From contig DASZHO010000149.1 of assembly GCA_035937795.1 (NCBI GenBank), positions 1-64,000 on the forward strand: DNA of 64,000 nucleotides, read 5' to 3'. The stretch comes from JAMQPK01 sp035937795 (lineage in GTDB: Bacteria > Acidobacteriota > Vicinamibacteria > Vicinamibacterales > JAMQPK01). Below the pieces are notes generated by a model. That model did not search any database and was not told the origin of the DNA. It saw only the letters and a list, made by a program, of their open reading frames with translations. A program made the translations under genes and the position numbers. Of this stretch, positions 7,577 through 17,192 are shown one piece after another (position 1 is the first letter of the stretch; the number at the start of each line of letters is the position of its first letter).

Positions 7577-8389
7577 GCGCGGCTCTCCGTCAGCCGGCCT
7601 TCCAGGATGGCCAGCCGCTCCATGTGCGTCAACGACAGCCGCGCGGCCACGAGGAACATCACCGAGAGCGCGGCGAGTGCGCCGGCCTCGGTCCGCACGG
7701 GCAGAAATCCGAGGGCGGCGCCGGATGTAAATATGAGTTGCCGCATGGCATCGAGCGCCAGCGTCAGCGGAATCAGCGAGGCGCCGGCGGCCAGCCAGAA
7801 ATTGAAGCCGCTGATGGGGAAGTAGGTTCCCGACAGCAGATACACCGGCTCCTGCACGAGGTTGACGATGTGCCAGCCCTCGCGTCCGAGCAGCAGAAAG
7901 AGCGAGGCGAACATCATTCCCATGCCGTAGAGCGCCACGAGCGCGAGCCCGAAGACAGCGAAGAGCAGCGGCAGGCTCGAAATCGCGTACTGCACGTGAA
8001 ACAGCCAGCTGCCGATCGCGACGATGGCAAGCGCGCGCAGCGTGGTGCCGAACATGCCGCCGACGGCCATGCCCATCAGAATGGCCATCAGCGAATTCGG
8101 AGCGATGATGTAGAGCGCGAGATTGCCGGTCTCCTTCTCCCAGAACAGCTGGTTGCCCATCGACCACAGCACGTTCAGCCAGAAGGCGCTCATGGCCCCG
8201 CCCAGAATGACGAAGCCGACAAATTCCGGCGGCGCGTGGATCGCTCGGTATACGAACACGTACGCCGACAGCGCGACGAGCGGCAGCAGGACGTCGAACA
8301 TGAGCCACCACCGCTCGCGCACGTTGAGAACGAATCGCGGATAGGCCCGCGCGGCGACGGTGCGGACGAACAATCGCCAGCCAGTGTCG

Positions 8390-8403
<14 letters not shown>
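7573..8403 (-). CDS. ABC-2 type transporter permease, first subunit
   Basis: A 276-residue protein with about six membrane helices. RAYPRFVLNVRERWWLMFDV begins the cytoplasmic entry helix and GFVILGGAMSAFWLNVLWSM a membrane segment; VQEPVYLLSGTYFPISGF is the ABC-2 signature region. It overlaps the ATPase gene by 14 bp and the second permease by 4 bp, so all are translationally coupled. The two permeases are divergent in sequence, suggesting a heterodimeric channel with the ATPase encoded upstream. Confidence 0.85.
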
Positions 8404-9406
<1,003 letters not shown>

Positions 9407-9410
9407 TTCG

Positions 9411-9448
9411 TCAGAACACCGCGACATCCTCAGAACACCGTGACATCC
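9411..9448. repeat. 19-bp tandem duplication at the exporter/ATPase gene junction
   Basis: The unit tcagaacaccgcgacatcc (9411-9429) is repeated at 9430-9448 with one mismatch. On the minus strand the unit holds the last codons and stop codon of the exporter gene, so the stop is present twice in a row before the ATPase start. Confidence 0.85.
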
Positions 9449-11259
9449 TCGACCTCGGATGTCGCGAGAAAGCCGCCGGACTGATGCGCCCAGAGCGACG
9501 CGTAGAGACCGCCCCGGGTGAGCAGCGCGTCGTGAGAACCCTCCTCGATGATGCCGCCGCGCTCGAGCACGACCAGCCGATCCATCCTTTTCACGGTCGA
9601 AAGGCGATGCGCGATCACGATCGCGGTGCGCCTCGCCATGAGCGTCCAGAGCGCCTCCTGAATGAGCCCCTCGCTCTCGGAATCCAGCGAGCTGGTGGCT
9701 TCGTCGAGGATCAGGATCGGCGCATCCTTCAAGATCGCGCGCGCGATCGCCACGCGTTGCCGCTGGCCGCCGGACAGTTTGATGCCCCGTTCGCCCACGA
9801 GCGTCTGGTAGCCGCCCGGCAGCGCCTCGATGAATTCGGCGGCATGCGCCAGACCAGCCGCGCGGCGCACCTCCGCGTCGGTTGCGCCCGGCCGCCCCAC
9901 ACGGATGTTGTCGGCGATCGTGCGGTGAAACATCGACGGATCCTGCGGCACGTATCCAATGGCGCGGCGCAGCGAGGCCTGCGGCACGCGGTCGATCGGT
10001 TGGCCGCCCACGAGGATCTCGCCGCGCTCGACGTCCACGAAACGCAGCAGGAGCCGCGTGAGCGTGGTCTTTCCGCCACCGGACCGTCCGACAAGGCCCA
10101 CCCTTGAATCGGTCTCGATCCGCAGCGAGAAGTTTTCGAAGAGCAGCGGCTGCGCGGGCGAGTAGCGGAAGCTGACGTTGCGCAGCTCCACCGCGAAGTC
10201 GCCGGGCGCGAATGGCTGGCTCTCGACCGGGTCGACGACCGACGGCGGGTCGAGCAGCAATTCGGCGAACTGCGCGGCGTCCGTCAGCGCCCCTTCGAGG
10301 GTGCGGTAGATGTGGTTGAACTCCCACATGACGCGGGTGATCGCCGCGAAGTAGCTGAACGTGATGAAGACCGTCTCGAGACTCGCTCCCGTGCCGCGGC
10401 TGGTCGCGAGTGCCACGACGAGTCCCAGCGTGTTCGTCAGCACGTACATCGGCGACGTCACCAGGTCCACGCGCAGATTCTGGTAGTCCCACGACCGGAG
10501 CGTCTTGGCGCCGTAATCGCCGACGTTTTGCGCGTGGATGCGCGCCTCTTCCGGCTCACGCGCGAATGCGCGCACCGTTTCGGCGTTGCCGATCGAGTCG
10601 GCCACGTGCCCGGCGAGCCTGTTCGACGACTCCTCGCGTATGTCGACCAGTCGCTGGCGGCGGCGGATGAACGGAAACACCATCGTGAATGTCAGCGAGA
10701 GCATCGCCGCCAGGCTCACGATGAGCAGCGGCGAATATCTCCAGAGCACGACCCCGACGAACAGGAGCGGGAGGGCATTCGCGACGACCTGGAACGACAT
10801 CACGTCGAACACGTCCTCGAACCGCCGCGCGTAGCCGAGCGCCCGCTTGGTGAGCGATCCGGCGTAGTTGTCGTGGAAGAACGAGAGGTCCTTCGCCAGG
10901 AGCTCATCCATCGCTTCGATGTAAAGCGCTTCCATCCCGTGGATCTCGGCGCGGGACATGAAGGCGATGGCGATCCGCCAGAGAACCTCGCCTGCCAGCC
11001 ACAGGCCTGAGAACGTGAGCACGTAGGGGGCGAGCTGGGTGGCCGAGAGCCGGTCGTTCCTGGCGAACGCGCCCAGCAGCCGCGCGATGACGAGCGGCGG
11101 CGCATAGAACACCAGCACGTTGCCGATGCCCGGCAACAGCAGCGCGGGCAGCGTGACGGCAGGCCGGCTGCGAATCTGCCGGGCGTAGCGGCGCACCACC
11201 AGCCGGAGCGCCTCGGCCAGGCGTCGAGAATCGCGGGCGTCGTGGGATGTAGCAGTCAT
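9430..11259 (-). CDS. ABC exporter, fused membrane and ATPase domains (MsbA/MDR type)
   Basis: A 609-residue half-transporter. Residues about 35-330 form a six-helix ABC transmembrane domain, with charged coupling regions such as SLTKRALGYARRFEDVFD. The nucleotide-binding domain starts near 365: Walker A GLVGRSGGGKTTLTRLLLRF, Q-loop GYVPQDPSMF, signature KLSGGQRQRVAIARAILKD, Walker B ILILDEATSSLD and H-loop VIAHRLSTV. It would act as a homodimer, or with a partner encoded elsewhere, to export lipids, peptides or drugs. It heads a four-gene minus-strand operon. An intrinsic terminator ends only 11 nt before the ATG, and no strong ribosome binding site is seen, so expression is probably controlled by attenuation in the leader. 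Confidence 0.9.
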   Translation of the reverse strand: MTATSHDARDSRRLAEALRLVVRRYARQIRSRPAVTLPALLLPGIGNVLVFYAPPLVIARLLGAFARNDRLSATQLAPYVLTFSGLWLAGEVLWRIAIAFMSRAEIHGMEALYIEAMDELLAKDLSFFHDNYAGSLTKRALGYARRFEDVFDVMSFQVVANALPLLFVGVVLWRYSPLLIVSLAAMLSLTFTMVFPFIRRRQRLVDIREESSNRLAGHVADSIGNAETVRAFAREPEEARIHAQNVGDYGAKTLRSWDYQNLRVDLVTSPMYVLTNTLGLVVALATSRGTGASLETVFITFSYFAAITRVMWEFNHIYRTLEGALTDAAQFAELLLDPPSVVDPVESQPFAPGDFAVELRNVSFRYSPAQPLLFENFSLRIETDSRVGLVGRSGGGKTTLTRLLLRFVDVERGEILVGGQPIDRVPQASLRRAIGYVPQDPSMFHRTIADNIRVGRPGATDAEVRRAAGLAHAAEFIEALPGGYQTLVGERGIKLSGGQRQRVAIARAILKDAPILILDEATSSLDSESEGLIQEALWTLMARRTAIVIAHRLSTVKRMDRLVVLERGGIIEEGSHDALLTRGGLYASLWAHQSGGFLATSEVEDVTVF

Positions 11260-11270
11260 GAAGCGGTCCC

Positions 11271-11312
11271 AAAAAACAAAAGGGCCATCACCGCTGGTGG
11301 GTGATGGCCCTT
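11271..11312 (-). terminator. Intrinsic terminator in the leader of the ABC export operon
   Basis: Read on the minus strand, a perfect 13-bp stem (AAGGGCCATCACC at 11312-11300 with GGTGATGGCCCTT at 11292-11280, 7-nt loop) is followed by TTTTGTTTTTT ending at 11271. This is a strong rho-independent terminator for transcripts heading into the exporter gene, which starts at 11259. No U-tract follows the stem on the plus strand. Confidence 0.85.
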
Positions 11313-11437
11313 AAGAAGTCGGCTTCTTGTTTCTGGCTACATCACCTGGGGGCGGCCCTGTGAACGGTGTGAACGGCGACGTCGGCGCTCGCGCCGTGGA
11401 AATACGGCTGAATCGAGCCAGAGCGCGCCCAGGTGAT
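11300..11437 (-). promoter_or_regulatory. Alternative pairing segments of a transcription attenuator
   Basis: On the minus strand, segment 1 ATCACCTGGG (11437-11428, codons 4-7 of the leader peptide) is the exact complement of segment 2 CCCAGGTGAT (11350-11341, around the peptide's stop codon). Segment 2 can instead pair through GGTGATG (11346-11340) with CATCACC (11306-11300), the left arm of the terminator. So 1:2 plus 3:4 would end transcription and 2:3 would let it continue. A 6-bp hairpin (AAGAAG-CCGA-CTTCTT, 11328-11313) lies between. The pairings are read directly; the switching is inferred. Confidence 0.6.
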
Positions 11438-11446
11438 CATCATCAT
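11342..11446 (-). CDS. Putative leader peptide of the ABC export operon
   Basis: A 34-codon frame starting with three Met codons: MMMITWARSGSIQPYFHG, then an Ala/Val/His-rich tail ending in AAPR. It stops at TGA 11344-11342, inside pairing segment 2, and its codons 4-7 form segment 1. That arrangement is what ribosome-controlled attenuation requires. Candidate stalling codons near the start are the Met run and the single Trp at codon 6; antibiotic-induced stalling would act in the same place. No clear ribosome binding site is visible. It has no homologue I recognise, so it could be a chance frame, but the position of its stop codon argues against that. Confidence 0.5.
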   Translation of the reverse strand: MMMITWARSGSIQPYFHGASADVAVHTVHRAAPR

Positions 11447-11490
11447 CAGAAGGTATTAGGAAACCACAGCGCAGCCGATCTGTCAACACC

Positions 11491-11514
11491 CGCGTGCTAT
11501 TCCGCGTGCTATTC
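11491..11514. repeat. 12-bp perfect tandem duplication upstream of the hydrolase-VOC gene
   Basis: cgcgtgctattc occurs at 11491-11502 and again at 11503-11514. Each copy contains TGCTATTC, which resembles an extended -10 box for the plus-strand gene starting at 11538. Confidence 0.85.
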
Positions 11515-11537
11515 TTCCCTCCACGGAGGCAATTGAA

Positions 11538-14327
11538 ATGGCAACGAGGACCCTGGTCGGCCTGGCGGCGATGGGCGTGGTCTGTTCGGTGATGGTGGGC
11601 CAAGCGCGGGTGACGCGCATCGAGATCGTGAAGGTTGAATCGCCGGCGCCTCCGCCCGCCAACGCGGGTTCCACCGTGTTGCCTCCCTACGAGCGCATCA
11701 GCGGCAAATTCTACGGCGAGCTCGATCCGAAAGACCCGAAAAACGCGCTCATCACCGACATTCAATTTGCCCCGCGTAACGCGCGCGGCAACGTCGAGTA
11801 CGTCGGCACCTTTTCGCTGATGAAGCCCATCGACATGTCGAAGGCGAGCGGCGTGTTGATGTACTCGGTCGTGAATCGCGGCGGCGGCACGGCGGCAGCC
11901 AGCGCCGAAGGGCACGTCTCTCTCGTCAGCGGATGGCAGGGCGATGTCGTGCCGACCGCGGCGAATCAAACCATTCAGGTGCCCCGCGCAAAAAACCCCG
12001 ACGGCAGCAGCATCACCGGTCCGCTCGTGATTCGCTGGATCGGGCAGAGCGGCAGCACCGCCGCGCTGATCATCCCTCGCGCCACGCCGTCGCCTTATCC
12101 GCCGGCGACGCTGGACACGGCGAAGGCCACGCTCGTCTCCGCAACCTCTGAGAGCGGCACGGGAGTGAAGAGCGGGCAAGTGAAGATTGCGAGCAGCGAC
12201 TGGGCCTTTGCCGACTGTTCGAAGACGCCATTTCCAGGCACGCCGGACCCGGCTCATGTCTGCTTGAAGAACGGATTCAACCCGGCGCTGCTCTACGAGC
12301 TGCAATACACGGTGAAGGATCCGCTCGTGCTTGGTATCGGTTTTGCGGCGACGCGGGACGTGAATGCCTTTTTCCGGTATGAGAAACAGGACGACGCGGG
12401 AACCCCGAACCCGGTGGCTGGAAACATTCGCTGGGCGGTGTCCGAAGGCAGCTCGCAATCGGGAACGTTTCTTCGCGCGTTCATCCGCCTCGGCTTCAAT
12501 CAGGACGAGCGCAACCGCATCGTCTGGGAGGGCAGCAACCCGCACATCGCCGCGCGCGTGCTGGACATGAACCGCCGGTTCGCCGAGCCTGGTGGAACCA
12601 TCTCGCTGTACGAGCTCGGGCACGAAGCGCCGGTGTGGTGGGAAGACTGGGACGATACCGCGCGCGGAAGGGGAAAGGCCGGCCTGCTCGATCGCTGCCG
12701 CGCCACCAATACCTGCCCGAAGATCATGGAGACGTTCGGCAGCAGCGAGATCTACGGCCTCCGCGCCTCGTTCATGCTGGTAGGAACCACCGCGAAGGCC
12801 GACATCCCGCTGCCTGAAAATGTGCGCCGCTATTATTTTCCGGGCGTCACCCACGGCGGCGGCCCGGGCGGCTTCAACCAGACGACGGCTGCAATCACCA
12901 GCGTGTTCGGCGGCTGCGACCTCACGATGAATCCCGCACCCTCGGCGCCGATGCGAACGGCGTTGATGAAGTCGCTCGTCGAGTGGGTGACCAGGGGTAC
13001 GCCCATGCCGCCGAGTAAATATCCGACGATCGCCGACGGCACGCTGGTGCCGGACACGAGCGCGGCGATGGGCTTCCCGAATATCCCGGGGCGGCCGTCT
13101 CCCGACGGGATCGTGTATCCGTTGCTCGACTACGAGCTGGGACCGCACTTCAACTACAAAGATGCGTCGGGTTTCCTCGTGAAAGTACCCACCATCAAGC
13201 AGGTGTTGCCGCAGCTGGTCGTGAAGGTCGACGCGGACGGCAACGAAGTGGCCGGGGTGAAATCACCGCTTCAGATGGCGCCGCTTGGGACCTACACGGG
13301 CTGGAACGTGGTGTCGTCTGGCCCGTTCAAGGGGCAGATGTGCCTCACGGCGTCGCCGGTCGGTGGCTTCATTCCGTTCGCGCGCTCCAGGGCGGAGCGC
13401 GTGGCCAGCGGCGATCCGCGCCTCTCGCTCGAGGAGCGGTACAAGACGCACGATGGATATGTGCAGGCGGTCAGCGCCGCGGCGAACAAGCTCGTGAAGG
13501 ATGGCTATCTGCGCCAGTCGGATGCTGATGCCATGATTGCGCAGGCACAGGCAAGCAGCATTCTTCGGCAGGAGAGCCAGACATCTGCATCCGCAAAAAT
13601 GCCGGCGCAGGGTGTCGGCGTCGCGAACATGATCGATCACATTCATCTCGGAGCGCCCGATCCGGTCAAGGCCGTCGAGTGGTATCAGAAATATTTCGGC
13701 GGCGAGAAGATGGCCGAGGCGACCGACCGGCTGCTGTACGGGCAGGTGCGCGTGATTTTTTCGAAGAACGCGGCGCCGAAGCCCAGCGAGGGTGGCGTAC
13801 TCGATATCATCGGGTTCTCGGTGCCCGATCTCGATGCGGCGGTGAAGAAAATGCAGTCCGACGGGGTGACGGTTGTGATGCCGGTCATGACCATGGACGG
13901 CATGAAAGTAGCGCAGGTAACCGATCCGTGGGGAACCCTGATCGAGGTGGTCCAGGATCCGTCGAAGCTCGGCTTGCATCACCTCTGTCTGCTCTCGCCG
14001 GATCCGGCGGCGTCGCTCGCCTGGTTTGCCGATAAATTCGGCGGGAAAGTCGTGAAATACAAGGGCAAGGTCGACGCGATCAACTACGGCGGCGTGTGGT
14101 TCCTGGGAAAGCAAGGCGACTCGGTGCCCAGCCAGGGGCACGCGATCGATCACATGGGTATGCGCCCGATCAATCTTGAAAACGTCGTCGCGGGGCTGAA
14201 GGCGAAGAACGTGAAGATGCTCACCGAGCCGCGGCCGTTGACCCTCTCGGACGGCACCACCGTGCATCTGGCGTTTGCCGAAGGGCCCGCCAGCGTCCGG
14301 ATTGAGCTCGTCGAACGTCCGAATTGA
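11538..14327 (+). CDS. Exported alpha/beta hydrolase fused to two VOC (glyoxalase/dioxygenase-fold) domains
   Basis: A 929-residue protein with a signal peptide (LVGLAAMGVVCSVMVGQA). Residues about 50-690 match the large 'alpha/beta hydrolase domain' family (Abhydrolase_10 type): the nucleophile elbow is EGSSQSGTFLRAF with Ser306, followed by LGFNQDERNRIVWEGSNPH. Residues 698-810 and 812-929 are two VOC domains. The second keeps a possible 2-His-1-Glu metal site (His815, His872 in AIDHMG, Glu923 in RIELVE). The first has Ile757 where a His is usual (LDIIGFSV). A GGAGG at 11525-11529 supports the ATG. It is the first gene of a coupled operon with an aldolase, an OYE reductase, a cupin and a carrier. 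Hydrolysis and oxidative or isomerising steps on the same secreted chain suggest breakdown of a plant or aromatic compound; the substrate is unknown. Confidence 0.8.
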   Translation: MATRTLVGLAAMGVVCSVMVGQARVTRIEIVKVESPAPPPANAGSTVLPPYERISGKFYGELDPKDPKNALITDIQFAPRNARGNVEYVGTFSLMKPIDMSKASGVLMYSVVNRGGGTAAASAEGHVSLVSGWQGDVVPTAANQTIQVPRAKNPDGSSITGPLVIRWIGQSGSTAALIIPRATPSPYPPATLDTAKATLVSATSESGTGVKSGQVKIASSDWAFADCSKTPFPGTPDPAHVCLKNGFNPALLYELQYTVKDPLVLGIGFAATRDVNAFFRYEKQDDAGTPNPVAGNIRWAVSEGSSQSGTFLRAFIRLGFNQDERNRIVWEGSNPHIAARVLDMNRRFAEPGGTISLYELGHEAPVWWEDWDDTARGRGKAGLLDRCRATNTCPKIMETFGSSEIYGLRASFMLVGTTAKADIPLPENVRRYYFPGVTHGGGPGGFNQTTAAITSVFGGCDLTMNPAPSAPMRTALMKSLVEWVTRGTPMPPSKYPTIADGTLVPDTSAAMGFPNIPGRPSPDGIVYPLLDYELGPHFNYKDASGFLVKVPTIKQVLPQLVVKVDADGNEVAGVKSPLQMAPLGTYTGWNVVSSGPFKGQMCLTASPVGGFIPFARSRAERVASGDPRLSLEERYKTHDGYVQAVSAAANKLVKDGYLRQSDADAMIAQAQASSILRQESQTSASAKMPAQGVGVANMIDHIHLGAPDPVKAVEWYQKYFGGEKMAEATDRLLYGQVRVIFSKNAAPKPSEGGVLDIIGFSVPDLDAAVKKMQSDGVTVVMPVMTMDGMKVAQVTDPWGTLIEVVQDPSKLGLHHLCLLSPDPAASLAWFADKFGGKVVKYKGKVDAINYGGVWFLGKQGDSVPSQGHAIDHMGMRPINLENVVAGLKAKNVKMLTEPRPLTLSDGTTVHLAFAEGPASVRIELVERPN

Positions 14328-15313
14328 TGAACACGATCGAACGGCCGGCCGCCTCCGCGATTCCGCCGCTCAAGCCAGGCCGAAAAATCGAAGGGATTTC
14401 TGCCGTCCTCCTTCCGTACAAATCCGACGATCAGCCGGACTGGGAAGGTTTCCGCCGGCTGCTCGAACGGACGTGGAACGCGGGGCTCACGCCGGCCGTG
14501 AACATGGACACCGGCTACGTGAACCTGCTGACGCCGGCCGAGCGCGAGCGCGCGCTCGGCGAAACCGCAGAGGTGTCGCGGAGCCGGCGCTTTGTCGCGG
14601 GCGCGTTCATTGAAGGCGACGAGGGCGATCCCGCGGTCGCGTATCTCCGGGCCGTGAACGAGATTCGTGCGCGGGGCGGCATTCCCATTCTCTTCCAGTC
14701 GTCGGCGCTCGGCGAATGCAGCGAGCAGGAGGTGCTTGATGCCTACGCGCGTGTGGCCCGGAGCGGCGGCCCGCTGCTCGCCTTCGAGCTCGGCCGGATG
14801 TTCGCGCCGTTCGGGCGAATCTATTCCGACGACTTCTTTCGCCGGCTGCTCGATATCGAAGCCTTCACGGGCCTGAAACATTCGTCGCTCGATCGCGAGC
14901 TCGAATGGCGGCGCCTGCAGATGCGCGATCGTCATCGGCCGGGCTTCAAGGTGTACACCGGGAACGATCTCGCCATCGACATGGTGTTTTACGGCAGCGA
15001 CTACCTCCTTGGGCTCTCCGCGTTTGCCGTCGACGCGTTTGCGCTCCGTGATCGGCTCTGGGCGGAAAACGATTCGTCCGCAGTGGCCCTGAACGATCTG
15101 CTGCAGTATCTCGGGCAGCTCGCGTTTCGATCGCCGGTGCCTGCCTACAAGCATTCCGCCGCGCAGTTTCTCAAGCTTCGCGGCTTCATTACGACCGACC
15201 GCCCGCATCCGCGAAGCCCCCGCCGGCCCGATTCGGATATTGCTCTGCTGCGGGACATTCGCGAGCGTCTTGATGCCGATCTCACAGCCTTATCCGCGAA
15301 TCGCATCGCTTAA
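14327..15313 (+). CDS. DapA/NanA-family class I aldolase, divergent
   Basis: A 328-residue TIM-barrel protein of the dihydrodipicolinate synthase superfamily. The Schiff-base lysine is Lys184 in FTGLKHSSLD, and FKVYTGNDLAIDMVFYGSD matches the following GD/N-containing strand. The usual pyruvate-carboxylate motif GTTGE is replaced by MDTGYVNLLT, and the catalytic Tyr motif YNxP by LFQSSALGE, so it probably does not use pyruvate in the standard way. The ATG overlaps the stop of the hydrolase-VOC gene (TGATG), and its end overlaps the OYE gene by 41 bp. A carbon-carbon lyase or hydratase role in the same pathway is inferred. Confidence 0.75.
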   Translation: MNTIERPAASAIPPLKPGRKIEGISAVLLPYKSDDQPDWEGFRRLLERTWNAGLTPAVNMDTGYVNLLTPAERERALGETAEVSRSRRFVAGAFIEGDEGDPAVAYLRAVNEIRARGGIPILFQSSALGECSEQEVLDAYARVARSGGPLLAFELGRMFAPFGRIYSDDFFRRLLDIEAFTGLKHSSLDRELEWRRLQMRDRHRPGFKVYTGNDLAIDMVFYGSDYLLGLSAFAVDAFALRDRLWAENDSSAVALNDLLQYLGQLAFRSPVPAYKHSAAQFLKLRGFITTDRPHPRSPRRPDSDIALLRDIRERLDADLTALSANRIA

Positions 15314-16745
15314 GAACCCGAAGGCGTTGCGCGCGCACCTTCAGCGCAGCGGCATCGGTCTGCAGTTCGACGACGAGCGGTCGGCGCCGGACCGGTCTCC
15401 ACTCGCCGAGCCTCTGGACGTGGATGGCATCCGCGTCGGCAATCGATTCTGCATTCTGCCGATGGAAGGCTGGGACGGGACGCGCGATGGCCAGCCAAGC
15501 GACCTGACGCGGCGGCGGTGGCGCAACTTCGGCACGAGCGGCGCCAAGCTGGTGTGGGGCGGAGAAGCCGTCGCGGTGCGCCAGGAAGGCCGCGCCAACC
15601 CCAACCAGCTGCTGATGAACGTGCGCACGCAGCCCGCCATCGCCGCTCTGCGCGGCGAGCTGGTGTCATCCCACACGTCGCGCTTCGGCGCCGGCGCCGA
15701 CAGCGATCTGTTCATCGGCCTCCAGTTGACGCACTCGGGCAGGTTTGCACGGCCCGACGCGTGGGACCGTCCGGCGCCGCTCGTCGCCTACCACCATCCC
15801 ATACTCGATCGGCGATTCGCCGGCGGCGTTCGCGTGCTCACAGACGATGAGCTCGACCACCTTGTCGACGACTTTGTTGACTCGGCGCGGCTTGCATATT
15901 CCGCCGGGTTTCAGTTCGTCGATATCAAGCAATGTCACGGCTATCTCGGCCACGAGCTGCTCGGCGCGCGCACCCGCGCCGGCCGCTACGGCGGCCCGCT
16001 CGAGAACCGCCTGCGGTTTCTTCGGCAGGTCATCGAAGGGATTCACGCCTCGGTGCCGGGATTGATCGTCGGGGTCCGGCTCTCGATGTTCGACACGGTG
16101 CCGTATTGCAAGGGCGAGGGCGGCATCGGCGTGCCCGATCCGTCGAGTGGAACCGAGTCAAGTGGAACCGGGCGGGCCGGCTTCGGCGTTCTCGATGCCG
16201 ATGCCGGCCTCGACGAAGCGCTGACCGAGACCCGCGATGCGCTGGCGGTGCTCGAGCGCCTCGGTGTCCGATGGATTTGCACCACGGCCGGCAGTCCGTA
16301 TTACAACCCGCACGTCCAGCGGCCCGCGCTGTTCCCCCCCGTCGACGGCTACGAGCCCCCGGAGGATCCCCTGGCTGGCGTCGCCCGGCAGATTCAGGCC
16401 ACAGCCAGGCTCAAGGCGGCATTTCCGAAGATGATATTTGTGGGCTCGGCTTACAGCTATCTGCAGGAATGGCTGCCGCACGTCGGGCAATACGCCGTGC
16501 GCGAAGGCCTCGCCGATTTTGTGGGCCTCGGCCGCCTGGCGCTGTCGTATCCTGGCCTGCCGGCGGATGTGCTGAGCGGCGTGCCGCTCCGCCGCCAGTC
16601 GCTCTGCCGGACGTTCAGTGATTGCACGACCGGCCCGCGCATGGGGCTCGTGTCGGGTTGTTACCCGCTGGATCCGTTTTACGCGGCGCGGCCCGAAGCC
16701 GCGACGGTGAGAAACGTCAGAACGCAGATGCTCGTCAGCGAGTAG
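15273..16745 (+). CDS. Old yellow enzyme family NADH:flavin oxidoreductase
   Basis: A 490-residue flavoprotein. Motifs in order: NRFCILPMEGWDG (FMN-binding strand 1), WGGEAVAVRQEGRANPNQLL, GLQLTHSGRFARP, DIKQCHGYLGHELLGARTRA with GRYGGPLENRLRF, all typical of OYE-like enzymes. The C-terminus has Cys residues (LCRTFSDCTTGPRMGLVSGC) but no clear 2,4-dienoyl-CoA reductase domain. It would reduce activated C=C bonds with NAD(P)H in the cytoplasm. The start at 15273 (MPISQPYPRIASLKNPKA) overlaps the aldolase gene. A short insert, DPSSGTESSGTGRAG near residue 290, is encoded by a small direct repeat (gtcgagtggaaccga and tcaagtggaacc). Confidence 0.82.
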   Translation: MPISQPYPRIASLKNPKALRAHLQRSGIGLQFDDERSAPDRSPLAEPLDVDGIRVGNRFCILPMEGWDGTRDGQPSDLTRRRWRNFGTSGAKLVWGGEAVAVRQEGRANPNQLLMNVRTQPAIAALRGELVSSHTSRFGAGADSDLFIGLQLTHSGRFARPDAWDRPAPLVAYHHPILDRRFAGGVRVLTDDELDHLVDDFVDSARLAYSAGFQFVDIKQCHGYLGHELLGARTRAGRYGGPLENRLRFLRQVIEGIHASVPGLIVGVRLSMFDTVPYCKGEGGIGVPDPSSGTESSGTGRAGFGVLDADAGLDEALTETRDALAVLERLGVRWICTTAGSPYYNPHVQRPALFPPVDGYEPPEDPLAGVARQIQATARLKAAFPKMIFVGSAYSYLQEWLPHVGQYAVREGLADFVGLGRLALSYPGLPADVLSGVPLRRQSLCRTFSDCTTGPRMGLVSGCYPLDPFYAARPEAATVRNVRTQMLVSE

Positions 16746-16754
16746 GAGACGCGA

Positions 16755-17192
16755 ATGAAAAAGCAGATCGTCCTCGTCATATTCGCGCTGGTCCTTGGCG
16801 GCGGATTCGGCCGGATGATGGCCCGGCAGAAGCCCCTTCCCGGCGGCTTCATCGTCGAGCACGATGCCGGCATCGCGAGGGAGGAGCCGGGCACCCACAA
16901 TGGCGGCGGCATGACGACGGGTTACTCGTTTTTCTCGAAGGTGCCCAGGCTGGGCCTCGTGTTTCGGAAGCGCGCGTTCCATCCCGGCTCCGGTATCGGC
17001 TACCACCTGCAGACCGAAGACGAGATCTATTACGTGCTGAGCGGAAAAGGCGAGATGACCGTTGACGAGAAGAAATTTGCGGTCAGCCCGGGAACCGCGA
17101 TCCTCACGCGGCCCGGCAGCTCGCACGGCCTCAAACAGGTCGGCAGCGAAGATCTGGTGATTCTGATCAACTACGAACAAGCGGTGAAGTAG
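16755..17192 (+). CDS. Cupin-domain protein with signal sequence
   Basis: A 145-residue protein: hydrophobic N-terminus (QIVLVIFALVLGGGFG), then a single cupin barrel. Motif 1 is HPGSGIGYHLQTEDEIYYVL with the GxHxH-like and Glu ligands in variant form; motif 2 is PGTAILTRPGSSHGLKQVG. It is probably a small metal-dependent isomerase, dioxygenase or binding protein in the periplasm. GGAG 9 nt upstream supports the start. It lies 9 bp after the OYE gene, and its stop overlaps the start of the MFS gene (TAGTG), so it belongs to the same operon. Confidence 0.8.
   Translation: MKKQIVLVIFALVLGGGFGRMMARQKPLPGGFIVEHDAGIAREEPGTHNGGGMTTGYSFFSKVPRLGLVFRKRAFHPGSGIGYHLQTEDEIYYVLSGKGEMTVDEKKFAVSPGTAILTRPGSSHGLKQVGSEDLVILINYEQAVK

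Noticed and set aside
11446..11486. A TTGACA/TAATAC promoter for the attenuator leader
   Set aside because: TTGACA (11486-11481) and TAATAC (11458-11453) on the minus strand are 22 nt apart, too far for a standard promoter; alternatives at 17 nt are weak. A promoter must lie here but I cannot place it.
11337..13148. A 603-codon open frame on the minus strand opposite the hydrolase-VOC gene
   Set aside because: Its product is Arg/His-rich with no domain, as expected from the antisense of a high-GC gene. The plus-strand gene has clear domains and a ribosome binding site.
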